A stretch of 64,000 nucleotides of DNA from Eublepharis macularius (Eukaryota; Chordata; Lepidosauria; Squamata; Eublepharidae): positions 8,248,501 to 8,312,500 of the forward strand of contig NC_072798.1 of NCBI RefSeq assembly GCF_028583425.1. The letters run 5' to 3'. The translations under genes were made by a program, and so were the position numbers. Positions 45,401 to 54,010 of the stretch are shown here, one piece after another. The notes under the pieces are model-generated. The model saw only the letters and a list, made by a program, of their open reading frames with translations. It made no database searches and was not told the DNA's origin. Each line of letters opens with the position of its first letter. The stretch's first letter is position 1.

Positions 45401-48400
45401 CATACAGATATGGGATCTATTAAAACTAACTGAGGGTGGGTTAAATACACTTCGTTCATAAGATAAACTATGCTTGTGTTCATGTTTGCAATGAAAAGTT
45501 GCAAACCTGAGAGTCAGCTTAAATACATGCTAGCTAGTCTAAATGCTAAACAATTAATTGCCACACTGCCGCCCTTATGCATTAAACTCTCTCGTGCTTG
45601 CAGCCTTTTGTTTCGTGTGTATTCGCTATGCTTAGTGCTTTATAGGTCATCTCTGCCCCACCTAGTGTGAGCTCTGCTGGAGCCTGGTTTTGAATTGTAC
45701 TGCAGACTTATGTCTTATTTATTTATGCTTCTGCACAGCCTGTTTAGGTATCCCATGTTATTTACTGTAGCCACATGCATCTTTATGATAGTTTTGCATC
45801 TATGGTTTTCCATATGTATTCATGTGCCTGCACCTGATCCGAGACATAAAAATGTGCATCTGATTTGAGACATAAACATTGTTTGAAGAACTGCTTCTAT
45901 AGCTGCTAAGTAAGAAAATGGCTATGTTTTTTTTTTCTCCTTTACTTTTTGTCTCCCGTCCATTTTTTGGTCGTTGAACGAACAGCAACTTTATTACTTG
46001 AAGAGGGCTGTCTTTATTTCATAAAAATCTTGCACAAAGGAACATTACATATTGCATATATGTAGACACAGACTTAAAAGATCCCCGCACTAGGGTAGAA
46101 GTAGGAGCCACTGGTGCTTGGCATGTCTATTCCCTGAGAAACATGGGTTTCACACTCTCTTTTTGCATACATGCTCAGATGAGCAGTAGGACAACAAAGC
46201 AGATGGGAGGATTCCTTTTTAGCACAACCAGATATAGTACGTGTGCAGGTGTAGGAACTTTGCGTGGCTGGTGTGCACAAGAGAGAGAAAACAACAAACT
46301 TACACTCAGAGCCTTGGGTAAGCTTTAGAAAAGAACCAAGAGTTCTTTATTGCAGTAATGCCATACTTGATAGGAAAGAGGAAAGATAAATCCCTATCTA
46401 TATATCGAGTCTAAAAATGCCAGTGGATGAAAAAATGAGTCCCACATTGATCATGCAAGATGGTGAGGAGAGAAGGGGGATTGTGATAAAGAGAGGAAGA
46501 GGAGGTGTCATGAGGAGGAAGTCCCAAGAATAGCAATTGACACATCAAAAGATAGTGCCAGGGCTGTAACGAGTAAGCAGATCTCTGACTTCTCTATAAT
46601 TCTAACTTTCTGGTTTGCCCCTCTCTGAAACCTGTGGAAGGGACAGCAATAGTCTTCCTCTTCCAACAAAAGATGTGTCCCGAGTCTGGAAAGCTTGGAA
46701 ATTAACAAGCTAGATGGACCAGTGATGTGCCTTGTATTCTTACATTCATCTAGCTTAGCCTGGCCCCTCAGCATCTCCTATCTTAGGTAAAAGAGCTAGG
46801 GGAACTCATTCTAGATAGCATTGGACTTACAGCAGAAGTCCTCAATTTTGGGGGTCCTGCAGGCACATTTGGCATTTTGAGGGTGGGGTGAGAGCCACCC
46901 CAAAAATGGCTTCCACAGGAGGAAGAGCCAAACTCGAAATGGCTTCCACAGGAGACAGAGCCAAATGGAATACCTCTGTCCTCACACCTCACAGGAAAAA
47001 GGAATGCCTGAAGGGGAAATGGAATCACACACTGACAGAGGAAAGCTCAAGTGCTTACCAGTCCTCCTGACCAAAGGAAAGGAATTCCTTTCATTTGAAT
47101 GAGGAAAGCCAGTAACAAACCCTGCCTTCCAGTGGCCTACCACCACTTTCTGAAAAGCTTGGTGGGTACCAAGGGAAGTACTGGTGGGTACCATGGCACC
47201 CACGGGCACCACTTTGGGGAACACTGGACTAGACAAACCTGTGGTCGATTTAGTATACGGTAACTCCTTAGCTATATACATTGGATGAAGAGGCTGCTTG
47301 ATACTGCTGGTCCCTACACACAGCTCAGTCCTAACCCATCCAGCTGATGCCGGATGAGCTATATTTCAAGAAGCTGCTCCATGAATAAGTGTCAGCCCTG
47401 GCATCTGAGAGCCAAGCTACAAGTGACGCCTGACACAGGTTGGACAGTTGTCAGCTTCCCTCGAGTTTTGATGGGAAATGTAGGCATCCTGGTTTTACAG
47501 CTTGTCTCTCCATTACAGCTGCAAGACCAGGATGCCTACATTTCCCATCAAAACTTGAGGGAAGCTGACAAGTGTCCAACCTGTGTCAGGCGTCACTTGT
47601 AGCTTGGCTTTGAGAGGCTTTGCCTAGTGTTTGGAAGCTTGCGACAAAAATGGCTGATGTTCCTTTCTCTCTTTAGGCACGTCAAATGTCTCTGATTTGA
47701 AAGATGTGGGTTCTCGCCCTTCATACGACACCAGTTTTGCCACCGCCTCAGGTACAACGAGACGCAGTTGTCGGCAGTTTTTGCTCCCTTATTTCAAATT
47801 CTTCTCTCCTCTGTTTTCTTGCCCTTTTTTACCTCACGAGGATAATAGGAATGTGTGTTCCAAAAGTCAAAACCATGCAGTGGTAGAAGGATTAAGGCCC
47901 ACCCTCATCCTCTCTGGAAAATCTGAATTTAGTCGGCTCGCATCTGAAATTTACTCTTTCAGAACACCCATTTCAGTTATGGATTCTCTCAACATTTTAT
48001 CTGTTTTGACCCTCTGTAAGAAGTTCTTGATGAGAAGTGTGAGGGAAAGCCTTCAAAGCCCCAGTGTAGTGAATTTATTTAATTCACATCCAATCAAGGC
48101 ATTTATACCAATTAACTTCATGAGATTTTTTTCTCTGAGCTAAGTGGCAACAGATACCCTATTGGATCTATCTCAGACAAAGCCCACTAAAAAGAATTTT
48201 ATATTTTTTATAGAACAATGATTGATTAATTAATTCTGCATTTGGCCTGTTATCCAGCAAGCAAAGAAAAACTTTCAGCGAGTTAGTAATTTTTATTGAA
48301 ATAAGATATAACTCTTTTAATGAAAAAGGTAAACAGAGATGCAGGTTGAAAAAATACATGCAATGAAAATGAAGTCTCTTAACATTTCTCAAACCTAACT

Positions 48401-49816
48401 GGTGGCATACAGTTTAAAGAGAAGTTGCAGCTCTCTTTGAACACTGTGATGTTTTAAAGACCAATACACAGACTCACACAAAAATATCTCACCAAATCTT
48501 TTCTAAGAATTTCTTCAACGGAAGCCTAATCAGCTCATTGCATGGCACTTTTTGTAGAAAAGGTGACAGCCACAAACTTAGATAAATCTTCATAATTTTT
48601 AGCATGTGATTGTCCTGTAAATAAAATGATTGGTCTCTGTAATGATTATAAGATAAGCAGCGCAAGTCCACAAAGATATATCTCGTAGTGTTCATTAATT
48701 CCTAGAGCAAAATTTAATTCTACATGCAATTAAAAAGCTGAATCTACGCAGTTTCTTTAACAACACTAATTGGCTGTCCAAGATAAAAGCAACGCTGTGC
48801 AGCTCATACTGACGATTTGGTAAACTTTTTAGAGGTAAATAAACGTCACAGAAACATAACATGATTATCATGAGCAGGGTTTTTTTTCTGGGAAAACAGG
48901 TGGTGGAACTCAGTGGGTTGCCCTCCGAGAAAATGGTCTCCTGGCTGGTGGCCCTGCCCCCTGATCTCCAGACAGAGGGGAGTTTAGATTACTGTCCGCG
49001 CCACTCAGCGGCGCGGAGGGCAATCTCAACTCCCCTCTGTCTGGAGATCAGGGGGTGGGGCCACCAGCCATGTGACCATTTTCAAGAGATTCCGGAACTC
49101 CGTTGCACCGCGTTCCTGCTGAAAAAAAGCCCTCATCATGAGTACATTTTATTTAAATCAAACATATGTGAATTTCTTCTCTTTCTATGCGACTGAGGTG
49201 GTTCCAGGTTTAAGCACAAAGAACTGCTGATCCTCTCTAAGGAACAGAAACAGTCTGTAGAGAAAGCCCAGAAATAAAGTACATTCAGACAAATTATTTC
49301 AGTTTAGCAAGACTAAAGAGTAATCCTAAAAAAAGTTACTCTAACCTAAGCCCATTAATTTAATTGGCTTAGACTGGAGTAACACTTCTTAGGATGAGAC
49401 TGTTCAACTGAGAGCCAGTTTGGTGTAGTGGTTAAGAGCACGGGACTCTAATCTGGAGAGCCGGGTTTGATTCCCCACTCCTCCACTTGCAGCCAGTGAG
49501 TCACAGAGCCAAGCTACAAGTGACGAATTACACTTGCCTGGCAAGTGAACAGACTCACGTGTATTCCTCCCTGTTCACTTGCTATTCACTTGCTCTCCAC
49601 TTAATCAAGTGGAGCACAAGAGAATGGCAAGTGAACAGGGAGGAATACAAATGAGTCTGTTCACATGCCAGGCAAGTGTCATTCGTCACTTGTAGCTTGG
49701 CTCTCAGCCCCGCCTATTTCACAGGGTGATTGTTGTGGCATACTTTGTTGTAGCATACTTTGTAAACCACTCTGAGTGGGCATTAAGTTGTCCTGAAGGG
49801 CGGTATATAAATCAAA

Positions 49817-49847
<31 letters not shown>

Positions 49848-51409
49848 ATTATTATTAACTCTTTTCCTGCTGTTGCTGTGGGCAGCTCCACTGAAAATAT
49901 TTATCACATGTAAAATGTGGAGAATGTGATTTGTTTTTAACATGCTGGGACCCACGTTTCTGGATATTCCCAATGTGTATTCCCATGGATGTTTAGAAAT
50001 ATGGATCCGGAGGTATAGAGAAAAAAATATAGTTTGGGGACCGTTTTCCTTCACTTGTCCCATTCAGGCCTCTGAGCAGTTAACACTTCAGTACATAGAA
50101 TGTAGTCGTAATAATGTACTACACAGTTCAGTATGTAGCATTTAATGATAATAAATGCATTAATAAAGCACAAATACTGATTCACTAGGTAGGTAAGTAG
50201 ACTTCCTATTTGGCGCTGTAATCCACTGCCCTGAAGTAGGCATCCCTTATGGATCAATAACAACAACAACAACAACAACAACAACAATAAAATTTGATTT
50301 ATATACTGCCCTTCAGGGCAACTCAACACCCACTCAGAGCCGTTTACAAAGTATGTTATTATTATCCCCACAACTGTGACCCAGCTGGCTTCAAGTGGAG
50401 GAGTGGGGAATCAAACCCTGTTCTCCAGATTAGAGTCCCGCTGCTCTTAATCACTAGCTCTTCAGGGGCCCTCAGCCTTGTGGAGCCCCAAGGAAGTTTG
50501 CCCCTTTCCCTTCATCCCATATTGTTCATGTGAGGAGATCCCAGTGGGATATTTTGAGGAGGTATACGTTCAGAGAACCAGTATGGTATGGTAGCTAAGA
50601 GTGTTAGGATGTTAGAGACACAGGTTCAAATCCCCAGTCATCCAGGGGAAACTTGCTGCATGACCTTGGGCTACTCACCCTCAGCCTAACCCACCTCACA
50701 AGGTTGTTATGAGAATAACATGGGGGAGAGGTGAACAATGTAATCTGCTTTGGGTCCCCATGGGGAAAGGCAAGCCATATGTGCAGCAAATAAATAAATA
50801 GTCCCCTGTAACAATAAGCTGGAATAAGCCAAAAAACATTAGGAGAAATTAATATGGCAACATTACATCAGGGGGCGCCATAAGTCAAGTCTGACTTGAG
50901 GGCAGGATTTCATTTCAACATCACCTGTTATTCCAGCTTCATATTACAAGGGACTATTGTTTATTTATTTACTTCATTTAGACCCCACCTTTCTCCCTAA
51001 TGGGGGCACAAATCAGCTTACATCTTTCTCCCCCCCCTTCATTTTCTCCTTACAACTACCCTGTGAGGTAGGTTAAACTGAGAGTATGCAATTGACCCAA
51101 GGTCACCCAGGGACCTTGCATGGCAGAGTGAGGAGATTTGAACCCAGGTCTCCCAAACTCTAGTCCAACTATCTAACCACTACACCATACTGGCTCCAAG
51201 GTGCCTGCTAAACCTGAGACGTAATTTCAACTGAGAGCTAGTGCCATGGCCATCCAGTTAGCTTCATGGCAGAGCTTGGATTTGAGCTGAGGTATCTCCT
51301 GTCACACTCCAGAGCTCTGGCCACTTATATACTCTGATATATATTTAAATTGCTTTATGTCTTAGCAGCTGTTTTTGCAATCGCTGTGGCTTCCACAGTT
51401 GTCATTTGA
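33429..51409 (+). CDS. IL2RA: Interleukin-2 receptor subunit alpha (CD25)
   Basis: Six coding exons, each internal junction phase 1 with GT/AG borders: 33429-33501 (signal peptide, MNSFGLGLLILIW...), 39511-39693 (sushi 1), 42627-42734 (Pro/Thr-rich linker), 44205-44453 (sushi 2), 47677-47751 (stalk) and 51366-51435 (membrane exon, stop at 51407-51409). The product is 243 residues against 272 in human. IL2RA binds IL-2 at the T-cell surface and raises the affinity of the beta/gamma receptor. Both sushi domains keep four cysteines: KCP, YEC, IQC and AAC in the first; FCG, YQC, STC and PWC in the second. Two sushi domains favour IL2RA over one-sushi IL15RA. The frame ends after FATASAAVFAIAVASTVVI with TGA TGA, so there is no basic tail. 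The gene is probably functional, but the C-terminus is unusual. Confidence 0.88.
33625..33800 (+). mobile_element. Sauria-type tRNA SINE, degenerate
   Basis: GTAACCTTGGGCCCTGCATTC, CCTACCTCACAGGGTTGTTG and AATACCGCCTTGAGCTCCTG in IL2RA intron 1. Confidence 0.6.
34472..34737 (+). repeat. 29-bp minisatellite
   Basis: Five units of GCACTTCACTATCCGAGATC + TTTTATCTG (29 bp), an interruption containing CCAGGGTGCCAGGTGAAAGAG, then three more units. The interruption repeats the flank seen before the first unit (CAGGGTGCTAAGTGGAAGAG), so the whole block was duplicated once. Confidence 0.85.
34930..35135 (-). mobile_element. Sauria-type tRNA SINE, reversed
   Basis: ATCCTGCCTTTCCGCTAAGG, TCACAACAACCCTGTAAGG and GAATTTGAACCCAAGTCTGC in reverse SINE order. 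Confidence 0.65.
35329..35588. repeat. hAT MITE (AGGGCTTTTTTTC family)
   Basis: Two palindromic arms carry CTGATCTCCAGACAGAGAGG and its complement around an ~80-bp centre. Flanks ACAGAAGT (35321-35328) and ACAGAAGC (35589-35596) are a 7/8 target duplication, as expected for hAT. Confidence 0.8.
36331..36823. repeat. Non-autonomous hAT element
   Basis: 493 bp with ends CAGGGCCGTATTAA and (reverse) CAGGGCCGTATTA. A perfect 8-bp duplication GGCTCCAA occurs at 36323-36330 and 36824-36831. The AT-rich interior has no transposase frame. Confidence 0.9.
37171..37387. repeat. GGTTGCCA-type MITE
   Basis: AGGGTTGCTATGTCCAGAC to ACCTGGAGGCTGGTAACCCT with GAGTCCACCCTTCAGAGCAG inside; ~217 bp. Confidence 0.8.
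38125..38285 (-). mobile_element. Sauria-type tRNA SINE, reversed
   Basis: CTTTATCCTCACAACACTCC, CTGGCCCAAGGTCACAAAG and CTAACCACAATGCCACACTGG in IL2RA intron 1. Confidence 0.7.
38686..38725 (-). ncRNA. Hammerhead ribozyme motif, unit 1 of tandem array
   Basis: GCAU, core CUGAUGA, extra A, stem II GAGAGC/GCUCUC (six pairs, loop UGAG), GAA, AGCU, U17, AUGC. Stem I is four perfect pairs. Stem III requires pairing of AGCU with a neighbouring copy, and one is only 52 bp away. Confidence 0.65.
38738..38777 (-). ncRNA. Hammerhead ribozyme motif, unit 2 of tandem array
   Basis: GCAU, core CUGACGA, extra A, stem II GAGAGC/GUUCUC (one G-U), GAA, AGCU, U17, AUGU. The core is intact. It is adjacent to unit 1, so a dimeric stem III between units 1 and 2 is geometrically possible. 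Confidence 0.6.
39126..39330 (+). repeat. hAT MITE 3' half (CAGGG family)
   Basis: GGGAGAGTGATCCACCACCC ... CTCAAAATGAGCCCTG; the 5' half is missing. Same family as 39.9, 44.6 and 58.4 kb. Confidence 0.7.
39368..39451 (-). mobile_element. PLE terminal fragment
   Basis: AAGAGCCCAGTAGCACCTTT to the hammerhead at 39410-39449; ends ~60 bp upstream of IL2RA exon 2. Confidence 0.75.
39410..39449 (-). ncRNA. Canonical hammerhead ribozyme motif
   Basis: Minus strand: stem I GCAU/AUGC (four pairs), core CUGAUGA, extra A, stem II GAGAGC/GAUUCUC-type, GAA, palindromic AGCU, U17 before the cleavage point. Every conserved core base is present. It is antisense to IL2RA, 61 bp upstream of exon 2. Confidence 0.65.
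39511..39693 (+). CDS. IL2RA: IL2RA exon 2, sushi domain 1
   Basis: Acceptor TTACTTCATTAG, donor CACAG/GTAAGG, 183 nt, phase 1-1. It encodes DKCPPPPTVEFAKSF ... GTIVKYECVEGYKRKSGEA ... CRLNEKGFAQWTTAACTG, with Cys-Cys-Cys-Cys and the late Trp of a complement-control (sushi) fold. In human IL2RA this domain makes most of the IL-2 contacts. Confidence 0.9.
39886..40261. repeat. hAT MITE (CAGGGGTCATTTTG family)
   Basis: Left CAGGGGTCATTTTGTAGAAA; right end reads CAGAATGAGCCTTG. Flanks CTACCCCA and CTATCCCC are a 6/8 target duplication, so an older copy. In IL2RA intron 2. Confidence 0.8.
40398..40634. repeat. Palindromic MITE, interior type 1
   Basis: AGGTTGGACACTTGTCAGCT, CAAGTTTTGATGGGAAATG and the mirrored right arm, with a ~60-bp unrelated centre. 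Confidence 0.8.
41160..41460. mobile_element. Degenerate SINE interrupted by a CpG-rich palindrome
   Basis: The text GGGGAATTGAACCTGG before, and CCTGGTTCTCCCAGATCC after, join into a reversed SINE head (GAACCTGGTTCTCCCAGATC) when the palindrome is left out. Confidence 0.6.
41219..41428. repeat. CpG-rich near-perfect palindrome MITE
   Basis: Within 41217-41430 the two 107-bp arms match with one difference and no spacer; the centre is GAC/GTC at 41323/41324. The arms are strings of CGCG-rich text (GTCGCGCGTCGTCGCGCG, AAAACGCGAAATATCGCG). The flank CCTGG is repeated at 41214-41218 and 41429-41433. There is no coding content of its own; open frames on both strands are by-products. It is in IL2RA intron 2. 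Confidence 0.9.
42188..42400. repeat. GGTTGCCA-type MITE
   Basis: AGGGTTGCCAGCTCCAAGTT to CTACCTGGAGGCTGGCAAC, ~213 bp. Confidence 0.8.
42627..42734 (+). CDS. IL2RA: IL2RA exon 3, linker
   Basis: Acceptor TTTTTTCCACACAG, donor GGAAAG/GTAAAA, 108 nt, phase 1-1. Encodes VDPTLRLPPEPEQLTRTEDG, then GSGSLDSPPTTLQPHRK: hydrophilic, rich in Pro/Thr/Ser and likely O-glycosylated, as between the two sushi domains of mammalian IL2RA. Confidence 0.8.
42856..43130 (+). mobile_element. tRNA-derived squamate SINE
   Basis: AGCCCTGTGGCGCAGAGTGG (A box), TTGAGTTCAATCCTGGCGG (B box), CAGCCTTCCATCCTTACGAG, AATGGCAAACCACCCCATAA, TCTGCCAAGAAAACGTCATG. Nearly full length. Confidence 0.8.
43260..43375 (+). repeat. 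LINE-type 3' tail
   Basis: TGTAATCCGCCTTGAGTCTC, AGTGAGAAAGGCAGAATATA; a second copy of this tail is at 62170-62285. The parent LINE is not identified. Confidence 0.5.
43955..44105 (+). mobile_element. tRNA-derived SINE (GCATCTGCxTGGCATGCAG type)
   Basis: GCATCTCCTTTGCATGCAG, AAAAAGGACCAGGTAGTACG and GTAGATGGTACTGACCTGAA; same family as 62346-62530. Confidence 0.65.
44205..44453 (+). CDS. IL2RA: IL2RA exon 4, sushi domain 2
   Basis: Acceptor CCTGTTTCCCATAG, donor AAAGAG/GTAAAC, 249 nt, phase 1-1. Encodes DFCGVIKVPKHSRALWANYT, VGQQLQYQCMDGYQ, then STCQYSGGTIVWSKLSPWC, matching the human second sushi pattern 'VGQMVYYQCVQGY'. The exon also encodes ~20 acidic/Thr-rich stalk residues. Confidence 0.9.
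44563..44986. repeat. hAT MITE (CAGGG family), reversed
   Basis: Begins CAGAGCTCATTTTGAGGG and ends CTACAAAATGACCCCTG. Flanks GGTCGATG and GGTAGATG match at 7/8. In IL2RA intron 4. Confidence 0.85.
46840..47230. repeat. Dispersed hAT-like repeat
   Basis: CCCCAAAAATGGCTTCCACA, a repeated GGCTTCCACAGGAG unit and GGGCACCACTTTGGGGAACA. Related to 31.47-31.66 kb. Confidence 0.45.
47408..47611. repeat. Palindromic MITE, interior type 1
   Basis: GAGCCAAGCTACAAGTGACG and its complement at the ends; arms with CTCGAGTTTTGATGGGAAAT. It ends ~65 bp before IL2RA exon 5. Confidence 0.85.
47677..47751 (+). CDS. IL2RA: IL2RA exon 5, stalk
   Basis: Acceptor CTTTCTCTCTTTAG, donor CCTCAG/GTACAA, 75 nt, phase 1-1. 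Encodes GTSNVSDLKDVGSRPSYDTS, then FATAS; the last residues begin the hydrophobic segment. One N-glycosylation sequon (NVS) is present. Confidence 0.75.
48875..49134. repeat. hAT MITE (CAGGGTTTTTTTTCTGG family)
   Basis: Perfect 8-bp duplication ATCATGAG at 48867-48874 and 49135-49142. Palindromic arms (CTGATCTCCAGACAGAGGGG) with centre CACTCAGCGGCGCGG. Confidence 0.9.
49411..49856 (+). mobile_element. Sauria-type SINE with MITE insert and (TTG)n tail
   Basis: GAGAGCCAGTTTGGTGTAGT, GGGTTTGATTCCCCACTCC, then a MITE at 49506-49704, then CACAGGGTGATTGTTGTGG and AAGGGCGGTATATAAATC, followed by TTG repeats (49817-49856). Confidence 0.85.
49506..49704. repeat. Palindromic MITE, interior type 2
   Basis: Ends GAGCCAAGCTACAAGTGACG as in type 1, but the arms are ATTACACTTGCCTGGCAAGT and TGTATTCCTCCCTGTTCACT. 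Inserted inside a SINE. Confidence 0.85.
50257..50470 (-). mobile_element. Sauria-type SINE, reversed, with (AAC)n tail
   Basis: AAC repeats at 50257-50288, ATACTGCCCTTCAGGGCAAC, GGGAATCAAACCCTGTTCTC and GATTAGAGTCCCGCTGCTC. Confidence 0.85.
50575..50800 (+). mobile_element. Sauria-type SINE
   Basis: AGAACCAGTATGGTATGGTAG, CAGGTTCAAATCCCCAGTCA, TGACCTTGGGCTACTCAC, CACAAGGTTGTTATGAGAAT and an AAATAAATAAATA tail. Confidence 0.8.
50960..51205 (-). mobile_element. Sauria-type SINE, reversed
   Basis: ACCCCACCTTTCTCCCTAAT, CCAAGGTCACCCAGGGACC, GATTTGAACCCAGGTCTCCC and TAACCACTACACCATACTGG. Confidence 0.8.
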
Positions 51410-51435
51410 TGAGAAGGAGTCTTTAGCAATCTGTG
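51366..51435 (+). CDS. IL2RA: IL2RA membrane exon with early stop
   Basis: Acceptor TTGCTTTATGTCTTAG, strong donor CTGTG/GTAAGT, 70 nt. Its length modulo 3 equals my recollection of the human membrane exon (67 nt). It encodes AAVFAIAVASTVVI and then TGA TGA at 51407-51412, so the last ~26 nt are untranslated. Assignment as the IL2RA membrane exon rests on phase, position and hydrophobicity. Confidence 0.6.
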
Positions 51436-51900
51436 GTAAGTATCCATTAATGGTGCCTTTTATGTTTTAAAAACTTCTGTGACAAAGCCCTGAGGTGGTA
51501 AAATGGACAGTACTACTTCATACGGCAAGTGAAGGATTATAATACTGAATATTGTCTCTGCATTAACATCTCTTTGCAAACAGAAAGTTGACTAAGCAGG
51601 GAGGAAGGATCTTCCCCCTTTCTTTACCTGCTGTGCTAGTTTTCTATATGCTGGGCATTTTTAACATAAGGGAGCATTGCAAACTAGGATCCTCCATGAT
51701 CTTCCACCAGCAATCTAAACATTCTACCTCTTGATTCTCTTGCATGTTTGAACCATTGAAAGGCACTCCATCAACCGGAAGTGTGCTGCCTAGCCATCCC
51801 AACATGCACTGCCACATATTCGGCACCAGCATCAAGCAGGAGTCCTGTGGTATCTTAAAGACTACACTTATTCCTGCAGAGCTTTCATGAGTCAGAACTC

Positions 51901-52114
51901 AGGTTGCCATCTCTGGCTTAGGAAATTCCTAGAGATTTGAGGGTGGAGCTTGGGGAGGGCAAGGTTTGAAGAGGGAAAGAACCTCAGCAGATACAATGCT
52001 ACAAAGTCCACCCTCCAAAGCAGCCATTTTTTCCAGGGGAAATGATCCCTGTAATCCAGAGATCAGTTGTAATTCGGGGGATCTCCTGGTCCCATCTGAA
52101 GGTTGGCAAATCTA
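51901..52114. repeat. GGTTGCCA-type MITE
   Basis: AGGTTGCCATCTCTGGCTTA to ATCTGAAGGTTGGCAAATCT in the last IL2RA intron. Confidence 0.75.
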
Positions 52115-52118
52115 GGCG

Positions 52119-52302
52119 ATTTCCACACTACTCACCTTCAATTGGAACGCCACGGAACGTTGCGAACAAAACCTGGAAGATAGCATTTTCTCGCATGAGT
52201 TTTGCGCGATGTCGCACAAAACTTGCACAAGAAAACGCTATCGTCCGTGTTTCTTTCGCAACGTTCCGTGGCGTTCCGATTGAAGGTGAGTAGTGTGGAA
52301 AC
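52119..52302. repeat. CpG-containing palindromic MITE related to 41.2 kb
   Basis: Ends TTTCCACACTACTCACC and GGTGAGTAGTGTGGAAA; centre GTTTTGCGCGATGTCGCACA, close to the centre of the 41.2-kb palindrome (GTTTTGCGCGACGTCGCGCA). The arms include GGAACGCCACGGAACGTTGC. An older, more CpG-decayed copy. Confidence 0.75.
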
Positions 52303-52668
52303 TGAGAGCTTACTTCATCAAGACACATGGCATATGTTAGGCAGATGCATTTACGTTAAAAAGGTGTAAACAACAAATGTGAGGGGGGAATTTTAAATTT
52401 ATACATATATTTTAGGTTTCATGCATCTACAATGTTTTTTTTTCTTCATTTGGCCTCTGTTTTCCACCCAAACCATTTAATTTCGTAGTGTCTGAGCCCA
52501 TTGGGGGAAGAAGTAGCTGAATTTAGAAAATCTGCTGCAACTTGTTCTGAATATGTGTAATAGAGAGGAATATACATCTAGTGGACTCAATAAAAATAAA
52601 AGAGTCATAGTTAAGGCCTGGTCTATGCAGGAAGCAGAATGAGGTGGCAGAGTACTAAGGCACTTAGG

Positions 52669-52893
52669 GTGGCCAGCCTCCAGGTGGTGGCTGGAGATCT
52701 CCCAGAATTATAACTGATCTCCAGGCCACAGAGATTGGTTCCCCTGGAGAAAATGGCTGCTTTGGAGGGTGGACTCTATGAAAATATACCATGCTGAAGT
52801 CCTTTCCCTCTCCAAACCCTGCCTTCTCCAAGCTTCACCCCCCCCAAATCTCCAGGAATTTCCCAATTTCCTAATTTGGAGCTGGCAACCCTA
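52669..52893. repeat. GGTTGCCA-type MITE, reversed
   Basis: AGGGTGGCCAGCCTCCAGGT to AATTTGGAGCTGGCAACCCT. Confidence 0.8.
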
Positions 52894-53355
52894 CAGGCAC
52901 TAGATTGGACTGTATGTACCACACTGAACTGCAAGGGGGGGCTGGTATTATTTGAAGTTCCCCTACAATAATAATTCCCTGTAAGTGGAAAACAGGCACA
53001 CCATGCAAAAGCTAGATTGTTTCTCCCTGATGTGCAATTTTTTTGTTTGCAGGGAGTTTTCTTTTTTTTATTTTACCCGGAAGAGCATTAAAAATGTGAC
53101 TGTCTGGAAGCTCTGACCCTTGAAAGCTCAAATCCTGGAAATCTAGTTGGTCTTTACGGTGCTGCTGGACCCAAATCTTGTTCTCCTCACCTACACCCTG
53201 AAGTGGGCCAGCCCTTTCAAGCTCCTTAGGAGTGTAACACCTCGTTCTGCTTCATGTTGGTATTTGGACCAATACACCTGCAAATGATTTTTGTCTGTTT
53301 TGATAATACCTGGATTCTGCTGAAAAAAGAGGGATGCATCTGCCAGGGGAAAATG

Positions 53356-53540
53356 GGGCCAAGGTACAAGTGACGAATTACACTTGCCTGGCAAGAGAAC
53401 AGACTCACGTGTATTCCTCCCTGTTCACTTGCCATTCACTTGTGCTCCGAGCGCAAGTGAATGGCAAGTGAACAGGGAGGAATACACGTGAGTCTGTTCT
53501 CTTGCCAGGCAAGTGTAATTCGTCATTTGTAGCTTGGCTC
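53356..53540. repeat. Palindromic MITE, interior type 2
   Basis: ACAAGTGACGAATTACACTT and the mirrored AAGTGTAATTCGTCATTTGT; arms ACGTGTATTCCTCCCTGTTC. It ends ~240 bp before the last IL2RA exon. Confidence 0.85.
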
Positions 53541-53783
53541 TTAGCTACACAGTTTGGCTTCAATAGACAGCTCAACTAAGCATTACATCAGAAATCCCTG
53601 ACCCAACTCGGGTCACACGTAACGTTTAGTTGATCCCTGACTTCGTGTATCCCTGTACTTTGTGTACCTTAAATTCATCTCCAGAATTGTTAATATGATG
53701 ATGATCAAATGATTCCTTCACTCTTGGGAGTAGAAGAGATCTGTGAATGTGAATTAACACCATTTATTACTTCTTGCTTGCAG

Positions 53784-54010
53784 GAACTGGAGCATAATCT
53801 AACCATGCCTGTTCAATTTTAAGCAAAGGAATTCTGCTGTGACCGGATTGGAATCACAGCTTGAGTCATGTTCTTTCCTTCCACCTGCCTTCTTTATTAT
53901 CATTATTTTTTTTAATATCCAGTCTGATGAAAAGTTCCGGTGCACTCAAAAGCTTGAACAGCTTTGTGTCATTTTTGTTGGTCTCAATAAAAAGTTTTAA
54001 GAGGATTGTG
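53784..54010 (+). other. IL2RA: Putative IL2RA 3' terminal exon and poly(A) signal
   Basis: Acceptor TTCTTGCTTGCAG ends at 53783. AATAAA lies at 53986-53991, followed by a GT-rich stretch (GATTGTGTTCATGTTCG). The exon contains a decayed PLE end (CTGATGAAAAGTTCCGGTG ... TTGTTGGTCTCAATAAAAAG), so the poly(A) signal appears to come from the repeat. It would be untranslated if the TGA in the preceding exon is used. Confidence 0.5.

Noticed and set aside
49726-49929. Leu-repeat frame near 49.8 kb
   Set aside because: Product of the (TTG)n tail of a SINE.
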